From: Trichoplax sp. H2
Lineage: Eukaryota > Placozoa > Uniplacotomia > Trichoplacea
NCBI GenBank assembly: GCA_003344405.1
Contig: NOWV01000061.1
Location: 186,001-250,000 of the forward strand
Direction of reading: 5' to 3'
Length of the DNA: 64,000 bases
Made by a program: the position numbers and the translations under genes
Notes under the pieces: generated by a model
Told to the model about the DNA's origin: nothing
Databases searched by the model: none
Seen by the model: only the letters and a program-made list of their open reading frames with translations
Part shown: in pieces, positions 23,018 through 36,646 of the stretch
How the letters are laid out: each line of letters begins with the position of its first letter
Numbering within the stretch: position 1 is the first letter of the stretch

Positions 23018-23192
23018 GACTGCACTGTACTGTACAGTACTGTACATTATACTGTACATGGATCTGGACTGGACATTGGACACTCATTGGACAGTAGAAG
23101 CGGATAGGGCGTACAGTATGCTCATCTGTGCTGGAGTTGGTAATGCAATTACAGTACTACAGAGTGTACACTGTACAGTACAGTACAGTATA
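23018..23192. repeat. CAGTA/TACTG inverted array
   Basis: Two clusters of palindromic pentamer runs, at 23022-23060 and 23160-23192, flank a less repetitive centre containing several TGGACA/TTGGACA copies. Confidence 0.7.
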
Positions 23193-23549
23193 GTGACTGT
23201 TTGTATTCAGGTACAAGCAGGTACAAGTTGCTATTAACGCCAACTATTGCAAGTGTGTTGCCATCAATAAAAAAGAAATTCGAGATTTACTATTGTCGTC
23301 AGTTACTGACTGATGACAGCTGGGTGTCTTCTTAATATAAATTCGTATTTTTATCATTATGATTACCGTAACTGTAGACTGTATAATATTAAATAAATAA
23401 ATAATAATTAATTATAATTAGTAGTTTCGGACCGGTATGGATAAGTTGATTCTGTAACTTTGATCTCAAAGCCCGTAGCAGTGGCCCCTGCGCAGTAAAC
23501 AGTGAGCAGGCTCAAAATGAAGTGGCATGATTTTACGGTACTCAGTAGT

Positions 23550-23622
23550 AAAGTACTGTACAGTACGTCCACTGTACTGTAATAGTGTACTGTACAATAC
23601 AGTACAGTGACTGTACTGTAAG
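23550..23622. repeat. CAGTA/TACTG inverted array
   Basis: Interleaved CAGTA and TACTG units with short interruptions. Confidence 0.7.
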
Positions 23623-24199
23623 TGTAAAGATACAGAGTTGGGAGAGTTTACCCACCTACTCAACCAGCTTATAATACACCTGTCTATGGTTTGGTATAAA
23701 GCTTAACTTGCCTTGGCTTTCCCCTCATTTGGCATCATGAATATGCAGCGTTGCGTCACGTCGCTTACAAATATTGCAACATCTGCATGCACGTCCGTTG
23801 CGTACTATACCAGGGAGTCCTTTTTTTAGAAGTCCCTGACTGTGCACGTACAATACGTACAGTATACGCGTTCCTACTATCCATACTATAGACAATACTG
23901 ATATCTGTGTCATCATGTTACAGTATTTCTATAATTAATTTAACATCTGCTGAACTACGAATGCCGTTACAACGTACAATGTGCAAAACTCTTTAATTGG
24001 TTTTACTTTACAGCAGACTACTGAGTGAATGTACCAATACTGTAGTGCATAAGCAAGTTTGTCATGCGAGATAGTAAACTGCTAAAGTGTTTTTAACCAA
24101 TTTTTCAAAGCTAAGCTCGAGCGCTGAGCAAGGCGGCGATAAGATGGTCTTGCCGATATATTTTTTTTAAAGCTATGGAATATTCATAATAAAATATGC

Positions 24200-24365
24200 A
24201 ATGTACAGTACTGTACATGAAATACTATACACTGTACAGTAAAATGAAATAGTTTTGGTGAATTACACTCTTATTTATGGGCATCCGTAGCCGCATTAAA
24301 GTTCCTCAATCTCTCTCACCCATTGCCAAAATTGCAGTACTGTACAGTGTACAGTGTACAGTACA
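24200..24365. repeat. CAGTA/TACTG inverted array
   Basis: Two small palindromic clusters, near 24201-24242 and 24336-24365, including three successive GTACAGT units at the right end. Confidence 0.65.
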
Positions 24366-24793
24366 ACAATTGTAATTGCTTTTGAACACGCGTGAGATTA
24401 ACCACATGTGCAAAGGGCAGAGGGTCGTAGAGGCTTGGAGACAATATACAGTATACGAATAGCTAGTAGCTCGCACTGCTGCCGCGTAATGTTTGATGTT
24501 TATTTGTTTTATCGCAAATCATGGACTTGCGGGTTAACGATTAGCTTGTACATACAGTATATATGTTACGTATACTATACTATATACTGTACCTGTGCTG
24601 GTACAGGGACATTGCTTTTTGGAAGAAGCCTATAGACTACAATAGTGGACTCCGCTGTCGTATTGTACTGTACTGAAAAAACTAACTCACACAGTGACAA
24701 CGCACGCCAATAAAATACTGTACCAACACAAAGAGTTTTTAAAGCTGTCCTTTAGGACAATTTTACTGTATCGCACATGCGTCGGCTGCACAT

Positions 24794-24875
24794 ACTAAAT
24801 ACGCTAACGTACTGCACTGTATCGTACTGGCGACAATTTGCTTGTACTGTACTATATGTACAGTACAGTACATTG
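24794..24875. repeat. CAGTA/TACTG inverted array upstream of Pumilio
   Basis: A short cluster ending about 540 bases before the Pumilio start codon. Confidence 0.6.
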
Positions 24876-25416
24876 TCCATTGGTACCGTGGTATAGTAGG
24901 ACAGCTACGGGCATAAGGAGCATTTTTTTTTTATCACCAAACACTACCACCAGTACAGCAAAGTAATATAAAACCTTCGATCAGTGTGGTTAGGTACCAC
25001 TGCGCAAGGATAGCTGGGATTGGCGGTAGCCATTATAATCTGTTGTCTACAATTCTTACAAGAACCTGATGCTGGTTTAGAGCTATCAGGGGTCATCAGA
25101 ACAGTATCGCAGGTAATCTTTCCTCATCCATGGTATTACTCCAATTTCGATAATATCTAGATGTTAAAGAATATTATTTCTGTTGTATTAGCTTTTTATT
25201 TGACCTCTAACTATCGAACGAAGGCCGTTTTACTAATGTTGTAGAACACGCCCCGTTCGAAAATCATCGCCATTTTGAAATATGTCTATAATAGGACAAT
25301 ACCCTAGTGTTGTTAAATTGACTCTATACGTCGATTAATAGGAGTAAAAGAGCTCTTGTACCCCAGCTAACATTGGTGTCATTTTGTGTTCGTTGATTTA
25401 ATTGTAGGTTAGTCAG

Positions 25417-28400
25417 ATGAGTTATCCATGCGTTCAGGGTATGCATGAGGTAGGTTGGGACGAAAATTCTTACGATAGCAGGCATCTGTCCAAAGTCGAC
25501 GATACACCCAATACAGACTTATCCAATAGCGAGAAGAAAGATGGCCTTACCGATCATTTGTTTAAATCGCGCAAGAATTACCGCAACAATCAAGGCATAG
25601 ACGACAATAAGAAAAGTTATAACTCGGAAGCGTGGTCTGTAGGTGATAACCAGATGAACCAACAGGTACAAGACTTGCTAGTTTTATATTTGTCAAATTC
25701 GTTTCAATCAAAGAGTGTTAATAATAATATAGTGTGTAGTTCGATCACAGACGCTTGTAGAATGATAGATTATAGCACTTTAGCTCGTCATCAGTTGATG
25801 TTATAATTAGCTCAGGGTGAAACGCTTTCAACTACTGTACTAGGTGCATTTTTTGGTTGAATTGTTCCGATCTTGCTATTACCGCTTAAGTTTATTTAAG
25901 GCGAGATAGTTTTTTAACATTTGCCAATACGACAAGTTATTTCTCTGAATTTCAGTGCCGTATTGCCAGATGAGACTGACTGATGCTTTGGTCTCATCAA
26001 GATAGATATACTTGTACGACGGTAGCGTTGCTTGTGTACTGTATTAACGCTACTGTTGGATTCTAACTTTACCAGAACTCACGTAGGATAGCAAATTCAA
26101 TTGCTACTAGCTGTTCGAAATAAGTTAAATACTCCAACACAATGCAGTATACTGACTGTACAGTAGTGCTGCAATGTGCTATCGTTGTCAATATCAATCA
26201 TTAGACTGGAGTTGATAATCGAAATATCGTTTCTAAGATTGCTTTTGACCATGTTGTAATGACAGCTGTATGACATTTATTATGTTCTGCTAGAGTATCC
26301 GCTTTAAATTTTTCTGTCTTTAAAACCGTTGTTAGATTTATAATATATTACTCATCTTACTTAAAAGAACAGCGATAACGATTTTTAACTGAATGACCTA
26401 CATGAATAGAAATCATCGTTTGCAGCGCGTCGCTGTAATTTCACTGTAAATATGTTCCATTATTATAACCACATCATACTTATACTGTATGCATACGAAC
26501 AAGTAAAATCCTATTAGCTTCGTTAAAATATAAGCCTCATCAGTTCGTATTAACGCTCCGTTTTATGTGGTTGAAGGTTTTAATTGTAAAGAATAGACTT
26601 GACGGTCAATACAGTAGGTCTTATTAAAGTCTGATCTCTCTTCTACTCTTTGCGCATAACAAATGGTCTTGTTGTAGTTCACTAACAAAGAAAATTCATT
26701 CAGTGTCTTTGTGCTAATCTTACACAAGTTGAGTTTTATCCATCCTTATATATGAATTTTACCGCCATATCTACGCTTATGCAGTAAATATACCATCCAT
26801 TTACTGTTACTACTTCACGTTACGGTATAAAAGTAAACCGTATCGATATGATGCACTTGATTAAAAACGCCAAAAAAGTGAGACAATAGCTTAGAAAAAA
26901 TTATCGTCCCCTTCGATATCGACATTATTCTTTTCTTTTTTATTATTTCGACGGTCAATCAGTCTAAAATTTAATTCGGGATGATTGCTTTGCGTACGGA
27001 GGCTACATCAAATTTATATGAAAGTGGTTGCATGAGTCAGGGTGAGAAGATCTTAACTTTACCTAAGTTATCGGTGCTATAGAAAAAAAATGCAGGAGTA
27101 CTATGAACTTTTATCGAAATGTTAACGGTAGTACTGTAATTGATTTCTGTGTGCACATACCACCACATGACGACGCTGACTTGAGATTTTTACATTCAGT
27201 CGCCGTCAGTGCAACAAAATACTGTAGTTCCTCAGGTAGAATCCGAATTTCATCAAATTAAAATCGCCAAAGTACGTAATTGGGAAGTGATAATTACTAC
27301 TTGACGGACGACCTAACTTTCCGTGCGTATGTCAATAACTGAGCGCATCTTGAGATTTTTTCATATCGTGGTAGCACCAGATGGTACTGTGTTGGCCTAT
27401 TTTTTTCCCATATATTACCTTTTGATTGATATGTTAATATGGTCAAAGACTCTTTAACGGTGCATTATTCTTGTTACATTGTTGTCTAATATTCGTAATT
27501 CGTTCGGATTACTGTACATTATATTGTACGGCGGATGATCTTCTTCGATATACAGTATTATATAGTAGCGTACTGTACAACCTGCTCTAGCGATATTTTA
27601 CCATTAGAACGCTCAGAAATGTTGTTTGTTAGATAAGCTATCGTTATCTAATGTAACGTATTTTGTCAGTTTTATCCTTTTCTTTATCTGCTCGTTAATG
27701 TGTAAACCTTCCGTACATTATTAAAACTGCCGTGAAGATTCTTTTTTTTATAGTTAATACATTAATAATATCTGTGGGTTACAAACAGCTTTTAACAGCT
27801 TCGACTAATATTGCTAGGTCGTATTTTCATTTCGGGCGATCGTTTGACACTATGGTACTAGGATGCGTAATTACTACAATGCATTAAATGTTATAAAAGT
27901 GTGATAATTTTTTTGTTATTGTTGTTTAACTTTTCGGTTACTGTGTATAATTTGCTAGAATACGTAATAGATTTATTTAGTCTTTAGTAAGAATTATTCT
28001 GTTGAATAAGATATTAATTCTGTGTGATATTCTCTGTAGATTGCGCCGGGTGCTAAAAAATTTTGGGAAGTCCACGATAATGACGACGATAGGAATCGAA
28101 GAACGTCGAACAGAGCCTTCTTTAGTGATCAATGGTGTACAGATCAAGCATGGGGCCCTTCAATTACTATGTCGCAATCCGATCACGCCGTATCAGAGCC
28201 GATTGGTGTTAATCAATTAACACGGTATAACTTCTGCAATTATGAAACGCAATATTACAATCGCACAACTAAAATTATTCTACTGGTGACATGCATATAA
28301 TTACTCGAAGTGAAATTTGATTTTGTTGCTATTTCTTCTTTTAGTCCGACGGCATTTTCTCCAGAAGCTCTCTCTCCTAGATCAAGTAACACTGCTGATG

Positions 28401-31400
28401 TTGGTGTTAGTATGGTTGAGTCATTGCTAGGCTCTTCACCTGGTGGATCGGAATTGGTTGACTCGAGAAACTTTCGTCTGAAAGCTGGATATGTAAGTAT
28501 TGTTGATGGCTATAGTCTATGTATTCGTTCTAGCAAATTAAATTGTGCTAATGCTTCAACATGGAATGTTCTTTATGAATGTCGTTCACAGCAAGGACTA
28601 CCAGTATCCGAAATTGACACCGTACCCGAAGGAGAAACTACTAAGACTATAGTAGCAAACAAAAATGCTCTTCCTAAATATGAAGAAGACGGCGAATCAG
28701 ACATTGATAGAGATATTGATAAGTTAGCTCAGCAGCAACAGCAACAACAGCAAAAGCATAAACAATATACAAAATCACGATCCACATCTGTAGATGATGA
28801 GCCTTTTAGGTAATTCATTTAACCACATGGTGATTTCTAATGTAAATAAATTTTCTTGTTACCTTTAGATTGTTTCATTTATGCAACTTTTACATTTCTT
28901 TTAGCCGCAATATTGGTAGCCACAGAGCGTCACCTAGTGAGTCTCTTGGACATGTTGAGTCTCAGCAAAATTCTAGGAGATCTTCTCCGCAGCAGGAGTT
29001 AGATAATCATGATAGAAGCGGTTTAAGTTATGGTCAACAGCATATGGTACAATCGTACGTAGACTCGTCAAGTGGAGTCGATTATATGGCTCAAAATAAT
29101 TCAGGTTTGGCATACAATCGAAATGCAAGTTCTCAGGGGACATCTTTACATCAGCAATTTCATCAGCAATTGACACTGACTTCAAACCAGCAACAACAAC
29201 AACTGAACATGCCTGGGCCATCCTACGGCCCAGGTGCGTTCTTTATAAGTGCTTCTGGTTCGCAAGAACATTATGCAAATAGTCCTATTACACTCAGTGG
29301 TAATGGAAACAGTACATCGCACCAACCTCCTGCGGTTATGCCAACGCAATATGCTAACCCTCCGTACGTTCCATCATGGAATATGTATTCCGGCATGATG
29401 CAGCAACAGCCTCAGCAGCAGCAACAACAACAGCTTATTCGTAACGCAACTGTCAATGGAGCTCAAATTTCCATGCAAGCACAACCCAACGAAGTAATTA
29501 ATAACGTACAAGCTGGTAATGCTTTGACATCTCAACAAGCCAATTATCAGATCTTAGCTAATGCCGGCCAAAATCCTGCGGTTGCATTTCCAAGTGGCGC
29601 TCCTACCTACTACGAACAAACGCCAGCTCCAACTGTCATGGTCAATAATCCAAGAGCAACCCCAGCGAGTGGTATGCCACAAGGCATGAGCAATCCAATA
29701 CGCCTAGTATCACCACCTGTTATGATGAATAATTCCGGAAATGCTGCGGTTGGTAACCAAGCAATGCAGCAACCCATGCGAATGTATAATACACAACAAA
29801 ATCAAGCTTCTGTTAATCGTTCTAGTAGTCATTACATTCAGGCTCCCTCAAATAATGCGTCAATGAATTCATCGAATATGACTATAAATAATACTGCGTC
29901 GGTATTAGGTGGTAACATTAATTCAATATCTAATAACTCGTCTGCTCCAAGACGCAATTCTTTCGGCTCCACTGTCAATAATAATACTGAATATAATAAA
30001 AGAGCTCCATATTCTCAGTTTTACTCATCCAATTCAACTAATCCAGGTCCAGTTGGGAGTGGTGCTCCTGCAAATACTGGTAACTATAATCTTCAAGCAA
30101 GGTCATCACCTCCGACTGGTAAACCAGGTGTTGCTGCACACAATAATAATGCTCGTATCGTTACTGGAGCCGGCGAGAAAAAGCATCGTGGAGGATATGG
30201 TAGGGGAAGAGGTAATAGCGGTAGTCATGGCAAGGAAACCGGGCGTAGTAGATTGCTTGAGGAGTTCCGTAACAACCGGTACCCTAATTTACAATTGAAG
30301 GAATTGTGCAATCATATTGTTGAATTTTCACAAGATCAGCACGGGTCTAGGTTTATACAACAGAAATTGGAAAGAGCTACAACTGCTGAAAAACAGCTTG
30401 TTTTTAATGAGATCATAAATTCCGCTTATGATTTAATGACCGATGTATTTGGCAATTATGTTATCCAAAAGTTCTTTGAATTTGGAAGTTCAGAACAAAA
30501 GCAACTACTTGCAGAACGGGTTAAAGGTCATGTATTGCCTTTAGCGTTGCAAATGTACGGGTGCAGAGTAATACAAAAAGCCCTAGAATCGATACCGGTA
30601 GAGCAGCAGGTTAGATCTTTAGCTTTCAATGTAATATTACTGCCATAGAATGAAACATTTATAACTTAATTACAAAATTTTACGTTATTAGACGGAAGTT
30701 GTAAAAGAGCTTGATGGCCATGTTTTAAAGTGCGTGAAAGATCAAAATGGAAATCATGTAGTGCAAAAATGCATTGAATGTGTAAGCCCATCAGCATTGC
30801 AATTTATTATAAACGCCTTTAAGAAACAGGTATGCCAAACATAGTGTATGCTCGATTGCATAGTATTGGATTATATTATATCGTTTACGCCTTATAAAGG
30901 TTATTAAACTGTTGTTTATTATATCGTTAATGTTATTTCTTAGGTATTTTCACTTTCTACCCATCCATACGGTTGTCGCGTCATACAACGAATCTTAGAA
31001 CATTGTACACCAGAGCAAACAGAACCCATTCTAGATGAATTGCATGAAGCAACCGAACAACTTGTCTTAGATCAATATGGCAATTATGTAATTCAACATG
31101 TTTTAGAGCATGGTCGTTTAGAAGACAAGAGCAAAATTATTAGTAAACTGACGGGCAAAATTGTAGAACTTAGTCAACATAAATTTGCAAGGTACAGGAA
31201 ACATAAACCTCATTTTATTTTGCTTCTAGCAATATAGAAAAAAATCATCTATTTAATATACTAATAAATGTTACTTTATCACTTTCCTTTATAGCAATGT
31301 TATCGAGAAATGTGTATCACATTCTACAAAAGCTGAAAGAGCTCTTCTGGTAGAGGAAGTGTGTAGTAGCCATTCTGACAGGTATGAAAGAGTTTGATAG

Positions 31401-31777
31401 GATTATTGGTATCTATACGGTGTATATTCCGGTAAACCTGTTAAACGTACATAAACTTTGCCTACTAATGTATATTTTATGATGAAACTTATTTTGGATT
31501 ATTCCTTCTTGACAGTAATCAAAATAATAGTGGGTTATATACTATGATGAAAGACCAATTCGCGAATTATGTAATTCAGAAGATGATAGATATGGCAGAC
31601 TCCCCTCAACGTAAGATATTAATCCAAAAGATACGCCCTTTTACAGGAGTGCTTCGTAAGTATACGTATGGGAAGCATATTTTAGCTAAACTAGAGAAAT
31701 ATGTTGGTAAAGGAAATGCTAGCTATGATGAGAGTGATGATGACCATGAAAGGTCTAACAGCGGAGGTGCTATGTAA
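25417..31777 (+). CDS. PUM: Pumilio-family RNA-binding protein (8 coding exons)
   Basis: Binds UGUANAUA sites in mRNA 3' UTRs and represses translation or promotes decay, in the cytoplasm. Coding exons: 25417-25665, 28040-28224, 28345-28809, 28905-30609, 30692-30829, 30944-31191, 31295-31381, 31516-31777; phases chain to 1,112 residues, like human PUM1/2. The C-terminal PUM-HD has eight repeats with canonical recognition triplets, in order S/R/Q, N/Y/Q, C/R/Q, N/H/Q, C/R/Q, N/Y/Q, S/N/E, N/Y/Q, so the full eight-base consensus is predicted. The long N-terminus is Gln/Asn-rich (CAG/CAA runs near 28730 and 29400) but keeps islands seen in vertebrate PUMs: [43 protein letters not shown] and [25 protein letters not shown] precedes repeat 1. 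The first exon probably starts at the acceptor at 25407. Intron 1 (2.4 kb) is the longest. Confidence 0.96.
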
Positions 31778-32580
31778 AAATTGTATCGCAGTATATCGTA
31801 TGTCAATGTATTGTTTATGATTTGAGTAGCTGATCGCATTAGCCATTCTTCCACGGCATAAAATGTAATAGTATTGAGTAGCAATGTGGTACTTAGAATT
31901 TTTATCTGGCAGTAAAGAGCGTATATTTGGTACTGTAACATGATATTTCATTCGCTTATAGTGGTGATATTCACTCAAGGCCCTAATGTCGATAGTAGCC
32001 CTGCTTGAATAAGATTGTACAGTTTGTAAATTTGTGACCTATTCGTAGGATATGGGCAGAATATGGTAATTTAGTTGTGTGAACGTATTGCATTAGACTT
32101 TCTTATAAATGAAACCAATATTACGGCAGCTATCGCTTACTTATCACTATGTATGTAGTCAATCACGTAAGGATTGCAGTTGTAAGGCATTTTGAACTCG
32201 TAACAACATTGGCAAAGTTGAACTGAATTGTTACGTTATCGTGATTATTGATGTTCACACTCCACGAAGATGTTGTCATATAGCGTTTCCTATTTTTAAT
32301 CAAGTTGGTTGGGTCTTGTAAATGTTGTAAAAATGTATTATTGCTGTACCTTTGTGACACTAATATCGTGCTTCTACCGTAGGTTGTAGATTTACCTAAC
32401 TACGGTTATCTATTCCGCCATTATATTGCAGTAGATACACCTGTACTGTGTGTAAATGGAGTCGCAATAATCTATAGCTTGTGTACTGTAATTCAATCAC
32501 CAATAGTTCCGTTTTGTGATGATTTAGATATGTATGCTACTGTATATCATGATTGTGTACAATAGTGTTTAAAAAATAAA
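31778..32580 (+). other. Pumilio 3' untranslated region
   Basis: Inferred from the stop at 31777 to the AATAAA at 32575. Sequence close to a Pumilio site (TGTATATC) occurs near 32540, but I found no exact TGTANATA. Confidence 0.5.
32575..32580 (+). terminator. Candidate polyadenylation signal for Pumilio
   Basis: An AATAAA hexamer about 800 bases after the stop. In such AT-rich DNA the hexamer occurs by chance, so this is only plausible. Confidence 0.35.
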
Positions 32581-35500
32581 AGCCAAGTTAATTGCATTAT
32601 AAATAAGTTGGATCAGATTATGTATACGGTCATCTTATTGCTATCACTAACAGCAGTGATTATGGCTTGGCCAAAGAATTATCTATTAACATTGTCTGGT
32701 TCAGAATAATTGTAAAGATGAGCCATTCGGCGTTACCGTGATCACTTGATAGCAAGTACTTTATTACAAAGCAGAGATGAAGCAAAATACAGGAACCATA
32801 AGTTTTTTAGTTAAGAGTAATTCCACAGTAATATTCTTGGAGACAAGCTTGCGAAAGCTAATAGTATTATTTAGTTTATACTCTTAGACATTTAATAGTA
32901 ACTCCGGCAAAGTTTTGCGGTCGACTCTGATAAGTAATGTATTATAAGATCATCACTATCATGATATACAAGTATATTTCGCACTTTTAATAGTTACGGT
33001 AACGATACAGTTGGGCTTCCAAGAGAAGATATCATTAAATAAAATACTTTAGTAACTGCGTTATGAAAGGTATATTTCTATTTCAAAGTATAAGAGAAAA
33101 ATTAATATTATCATTCAGTTTTTCGGAATCATATATACGGTTATATTTACGCGTACTTTCTACATTACTCGGTACAATCAAAGCATGTCGATGCTAGTTC
33201 AATAAGCGTGTGTACTATAATAATTAGCTGACGAGATTTCGAGAGGTATTTTAAAGAGCAACGGCATCCCACTGTAGGGTTAGTCCTACGTGATTTTTGT
33301 TTCAAAAGTATCGCTGAAACGGGTTTTTTTAGTGAATTGAATATGATTTTGCTTCAAAAATATCGCTAAATGTTTTTATCGAATTTAAGTCCGCTCTATA
33401 AAATCGTTTCAGCATTACTTTCGAAACAATAATTACAGTACTGTATGTAGGACAAGCTCTACTGTCGAGTGTCTCCTAGTGTACGATACGGTACTACAGC
33501 ACGCTACTACAGTAGCGGTAGTACTGACTATAGTAGTTAGTGACTACTGTAGTCAGTCCCCAAAATACAGAAAAATATAGAAAAAAATAAAATATTGCCT
33601 ATTTGCATCTCGTACTTGCATATAACTTTATTAATTAACAAAGTTACAAAAATATGCAGTGTATTGCATGAGTCATGTTCGACCGGCACAGTAGGACTGT
33701 AGGTAGCTGTCAGCGTAGGAGAGTAGTTCGTAAAGCTATAAACTCGCTTTTATAAGAGCAGAAATAATATCGGGATTTTCTTAATTTTCTGCCTAACATG
33801 ACGCGGTGACTGTTTAGTACCGCAGACCCTCGCCAGTTTATGAAAAGTTTTTAGAATACAGTAGTGTACTTGACAGAAACTGTTGAACTGATGTATTCCA
33901 TGCTACAGTACTAAACACTTCTACGAGCATATGAAAAAAACTGCGAAATTAATCCATTCCTAGCCGAGCCGTGCTTCGGATTACTCTGTCAATTTACAGT
34001 ATTGCATTCATGATCTTGTCAATCTGATGCAATATCGTACAAAAACTGAAGATCAATTCCACAATAGAGTACTGTACAGTCTGTACTAACATATTACTAA
34101 TGAAAAGGAGAAATCCTTTTAGGAGTCCATGGACGGCAGTGAGCCACCGAACTCAGACAGACGGACTTTTTTTACTAAATGAGGTCGTCAATATTGAAGA
34201 CTGATTACTGTACTTGGAATGGCTCTTTCATGTCTGTTTCTAAATCACTGATACTTAATAAATAACATCTACGGTCTTATATAACTGTTTCCAAGCAGAA
34301 CTTAGCAACAGATAATAAGATTCAGCGTAATACAGTATTACTTAATTTAGAAAAAATCACTCAATTTAAAATCGATCCATTCCATACTAAAGTGCTATCA
34401 TAACAAAGTATTTGGCACAATATTTTGACGAGATGACGCCAAAAGTGTCTGTCTGTCCAAGAATGATCAGTCCAGGTCTTCTTCTAATATTCCACGAGTG
34501 TACAGAACAGTATAGTACAATGCAGTAAAGTATCAGGGACTACTGCACATACTGTAGCGTATTGCAGGTCAAAATATTTACCCTTCCACGGTCTACTTTC
34601 TCTCTCTCTCTTACTACAGTGTATAATCGGGGATTATACAGTATAATAGTAAGAGAGAAGAGTAGGAGACGATGGAAAGAGTAACATTTTTACTTGAGTA
34701 GTCTCTGACAGTGTATACTAAGGACGGCAGTGTTTTTGTTACGATCATAATGAAAAGTGGGCAATCATGTACAGTACGGTATAAGTCTTCATGGTCTGGT
34801 CCGGTTCGGATCCGGTCTGATGGACTCGGCACTAAGGGACGTCTCATATTGTCGTTCATACTGCGCAGACGTAGTATATGAATGGCGTTACGCTTTTATG
34901 ACTGTGGTGTGTATGGCATCGGAGTCAAGTATCACTGCAAAGTCGCATCTCGTAATACAGACGACTGACAGTTCTGCAAGGTATGGTACAGCTGATGCTG
35001 TACACTATCACAACGATACATCGTTGGTGTTAACCAGTCATTCTCCATTACACCACCAGAGCCGACGGAGAAAGAAGTATCCATATTTTATGATCGATTT
35101 AGACGTGCTAAAACCAATTTCTTGAACAAGTTCCCTACAATCACTACAAGTTCTTCAACGAATCTGATCAATGGACGAACTTCGTCATAGAATCAACGTA
35201 TGTAAAGTTAAAAACTCTTTTTCATAAACTTAGCTGTTGCAACTCATACAAGTGGATGGTAATGAATTAATTCATTTCATCTTGCTGTAGTCTATCTTTA
35301 TTACTATTTGCTAATTGCTAAATCGGTCACATAACGATGATGCAGCAGATTACAACAACTGATAAATAGTGATAACATACTCTGTTGTGCCAAGATCATT
35401 TAATTAATACACTGCCATTGGAGATCTGTTGATGATGTACTATGAAAGATTCAAACGTTTACGCAATGGAGTATCCAGCAATATGGATGCACCCCAATGG

Positions 35501-36646
35501 AGAAGTTACTATGAAGTTGACACGTAGTGACGTATACTGTGCCAAGGAGTAGTCGTTATTTAAAATTATAATCTGTTATAGCAAAATACCGTACAATTCC
35601 TATAGTTATATAACGTTCACAATCATTTATACTAGAGATATAGTGTAAATTATCGAATATTGTTCAATGGAACCTACTATAAAAGGAAGAATCGCTAAAG
35701 ACGTAGCTTATGCTTAATTGTAAAGCAAAAAATTTCACATGTACAATATTATACTTGTAGGTTATTATAAGCTAGTGCAGTCAAATCTTGAAAAGAACTG
35801 ATAGTATTTGTATACCACTTTTAAAGACATATATAGTAAGAAGGGACTTCCAAGAGAATTTCTCTTTAAGGAGATGCTGCAGTAGATTGCCTTGGTAGTT
35901 GGTAGTATAAAATTCTGGATATCACATCATATCTATAGCACTTGTTTTACTTAATCAATTAAAAAAAAATGTTGCAGAAGTAATAATTCGATTGGCAATC
36001 ATTCATTAAATCACTTACAGACACACCTTTGAGAGTTGTAGTGACTACTTTGTCTCTTCCGCTAGGGAAATAAAAATTATAGTTCAATGATATGTACACA
36101 CTTTATCCGTAAAAAAAAATCCTTAATGATGCTTATATTATGATGCCTAAATACTGGACCCAGTCACCTACCGTTGGGGCAGTTCTAAACTAAGAATCTC
36201 CTATAACTTAAACAAACTGTCTTGTATACTTGGAATACTACTTGTACTATATAGGAAAGCTATGGAGTACACACAGTAAAACGTGCAATATTGAGTAATT
36301 CTTGATATCATAGAATTAGATAAAGCTACATGTTAGTCTATCTCCAATGTCTTTAATCAAAATAGTAGTAGTTATTCACTATAGTACTGTACTTTGATCG
36401 GTATGACTTTGAAAAAGAATTAATACTGTTAACATCTTTCCTTACAAGTTAACACGAAAAGTTTTCGACATGATTATTATGGCACGAACGAGGCAAATCC
36501 AATTGTTATCTTCATAGACTTTGCAAACTTTCCGTAGAAGTTAAAAATTTTAATTTATTTACAAATGACAACATTATAGCTTTTAATTAAAGAAAGTGCC
36601 ATGTTGGTATATCTTACTAATTTTACTATATTAAATTTTATTACAG
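32581..36646. other. Intergenic region with possible 5' part of the UBX gene
   Basis: The region from 33430 to 34100 and around 34500 has scattered palindromic pentamers. At 35171 an ATG followed by MDELRHRIN and a GTATGT donor in phase 0 could be the first exon of the downstream UAS-UBX gene, whose first confident exon also begins in phase 0. I could not find exons for a UBA domain or membrane hairpin here. A 122-residue frame at 34757-35125 shows no family features. Confidence 0.35.

Larger units (their letters stand above)
19857..25407. other. Gene-poor region rich in palindromic pentamer arrays
   Basis: No exon was recognised. From about 21000 on, CAGTA/TACTG arrays become frequent (22064, 23018, 23550, 24200, 24794). 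The right part probably holds Pumilio 5' untranslated exons and promoter: an acceptor-like site lies at 25407 just before the Pumilio ATG. Several short frames here are composed of the repeat and are not genes. Confidence 0.5.

Noticed and set aside
28973-29221. Minus-strand and off-frame readings inside the Pumilio exons (also 29909-30298)
   Set aside because: They lie entirely within the well-supported Pumilio frame and show no family features; they are shadows of Gln/Asn-rich coding sequence.
32520-32560. Pumilio autoregulatory site in its own 3' UTR
   Set aside because: The nearest match is TGTATATC, which lacks the final A of TGTANATA; no exact site was found.
34757-35125. 122-residue plus-strand frame upstream of the UBX gene
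   Set aside because: No domain or compositional sign of coding; it begins inside repeat-like sequence and does not chain in phase to the UBX exons.
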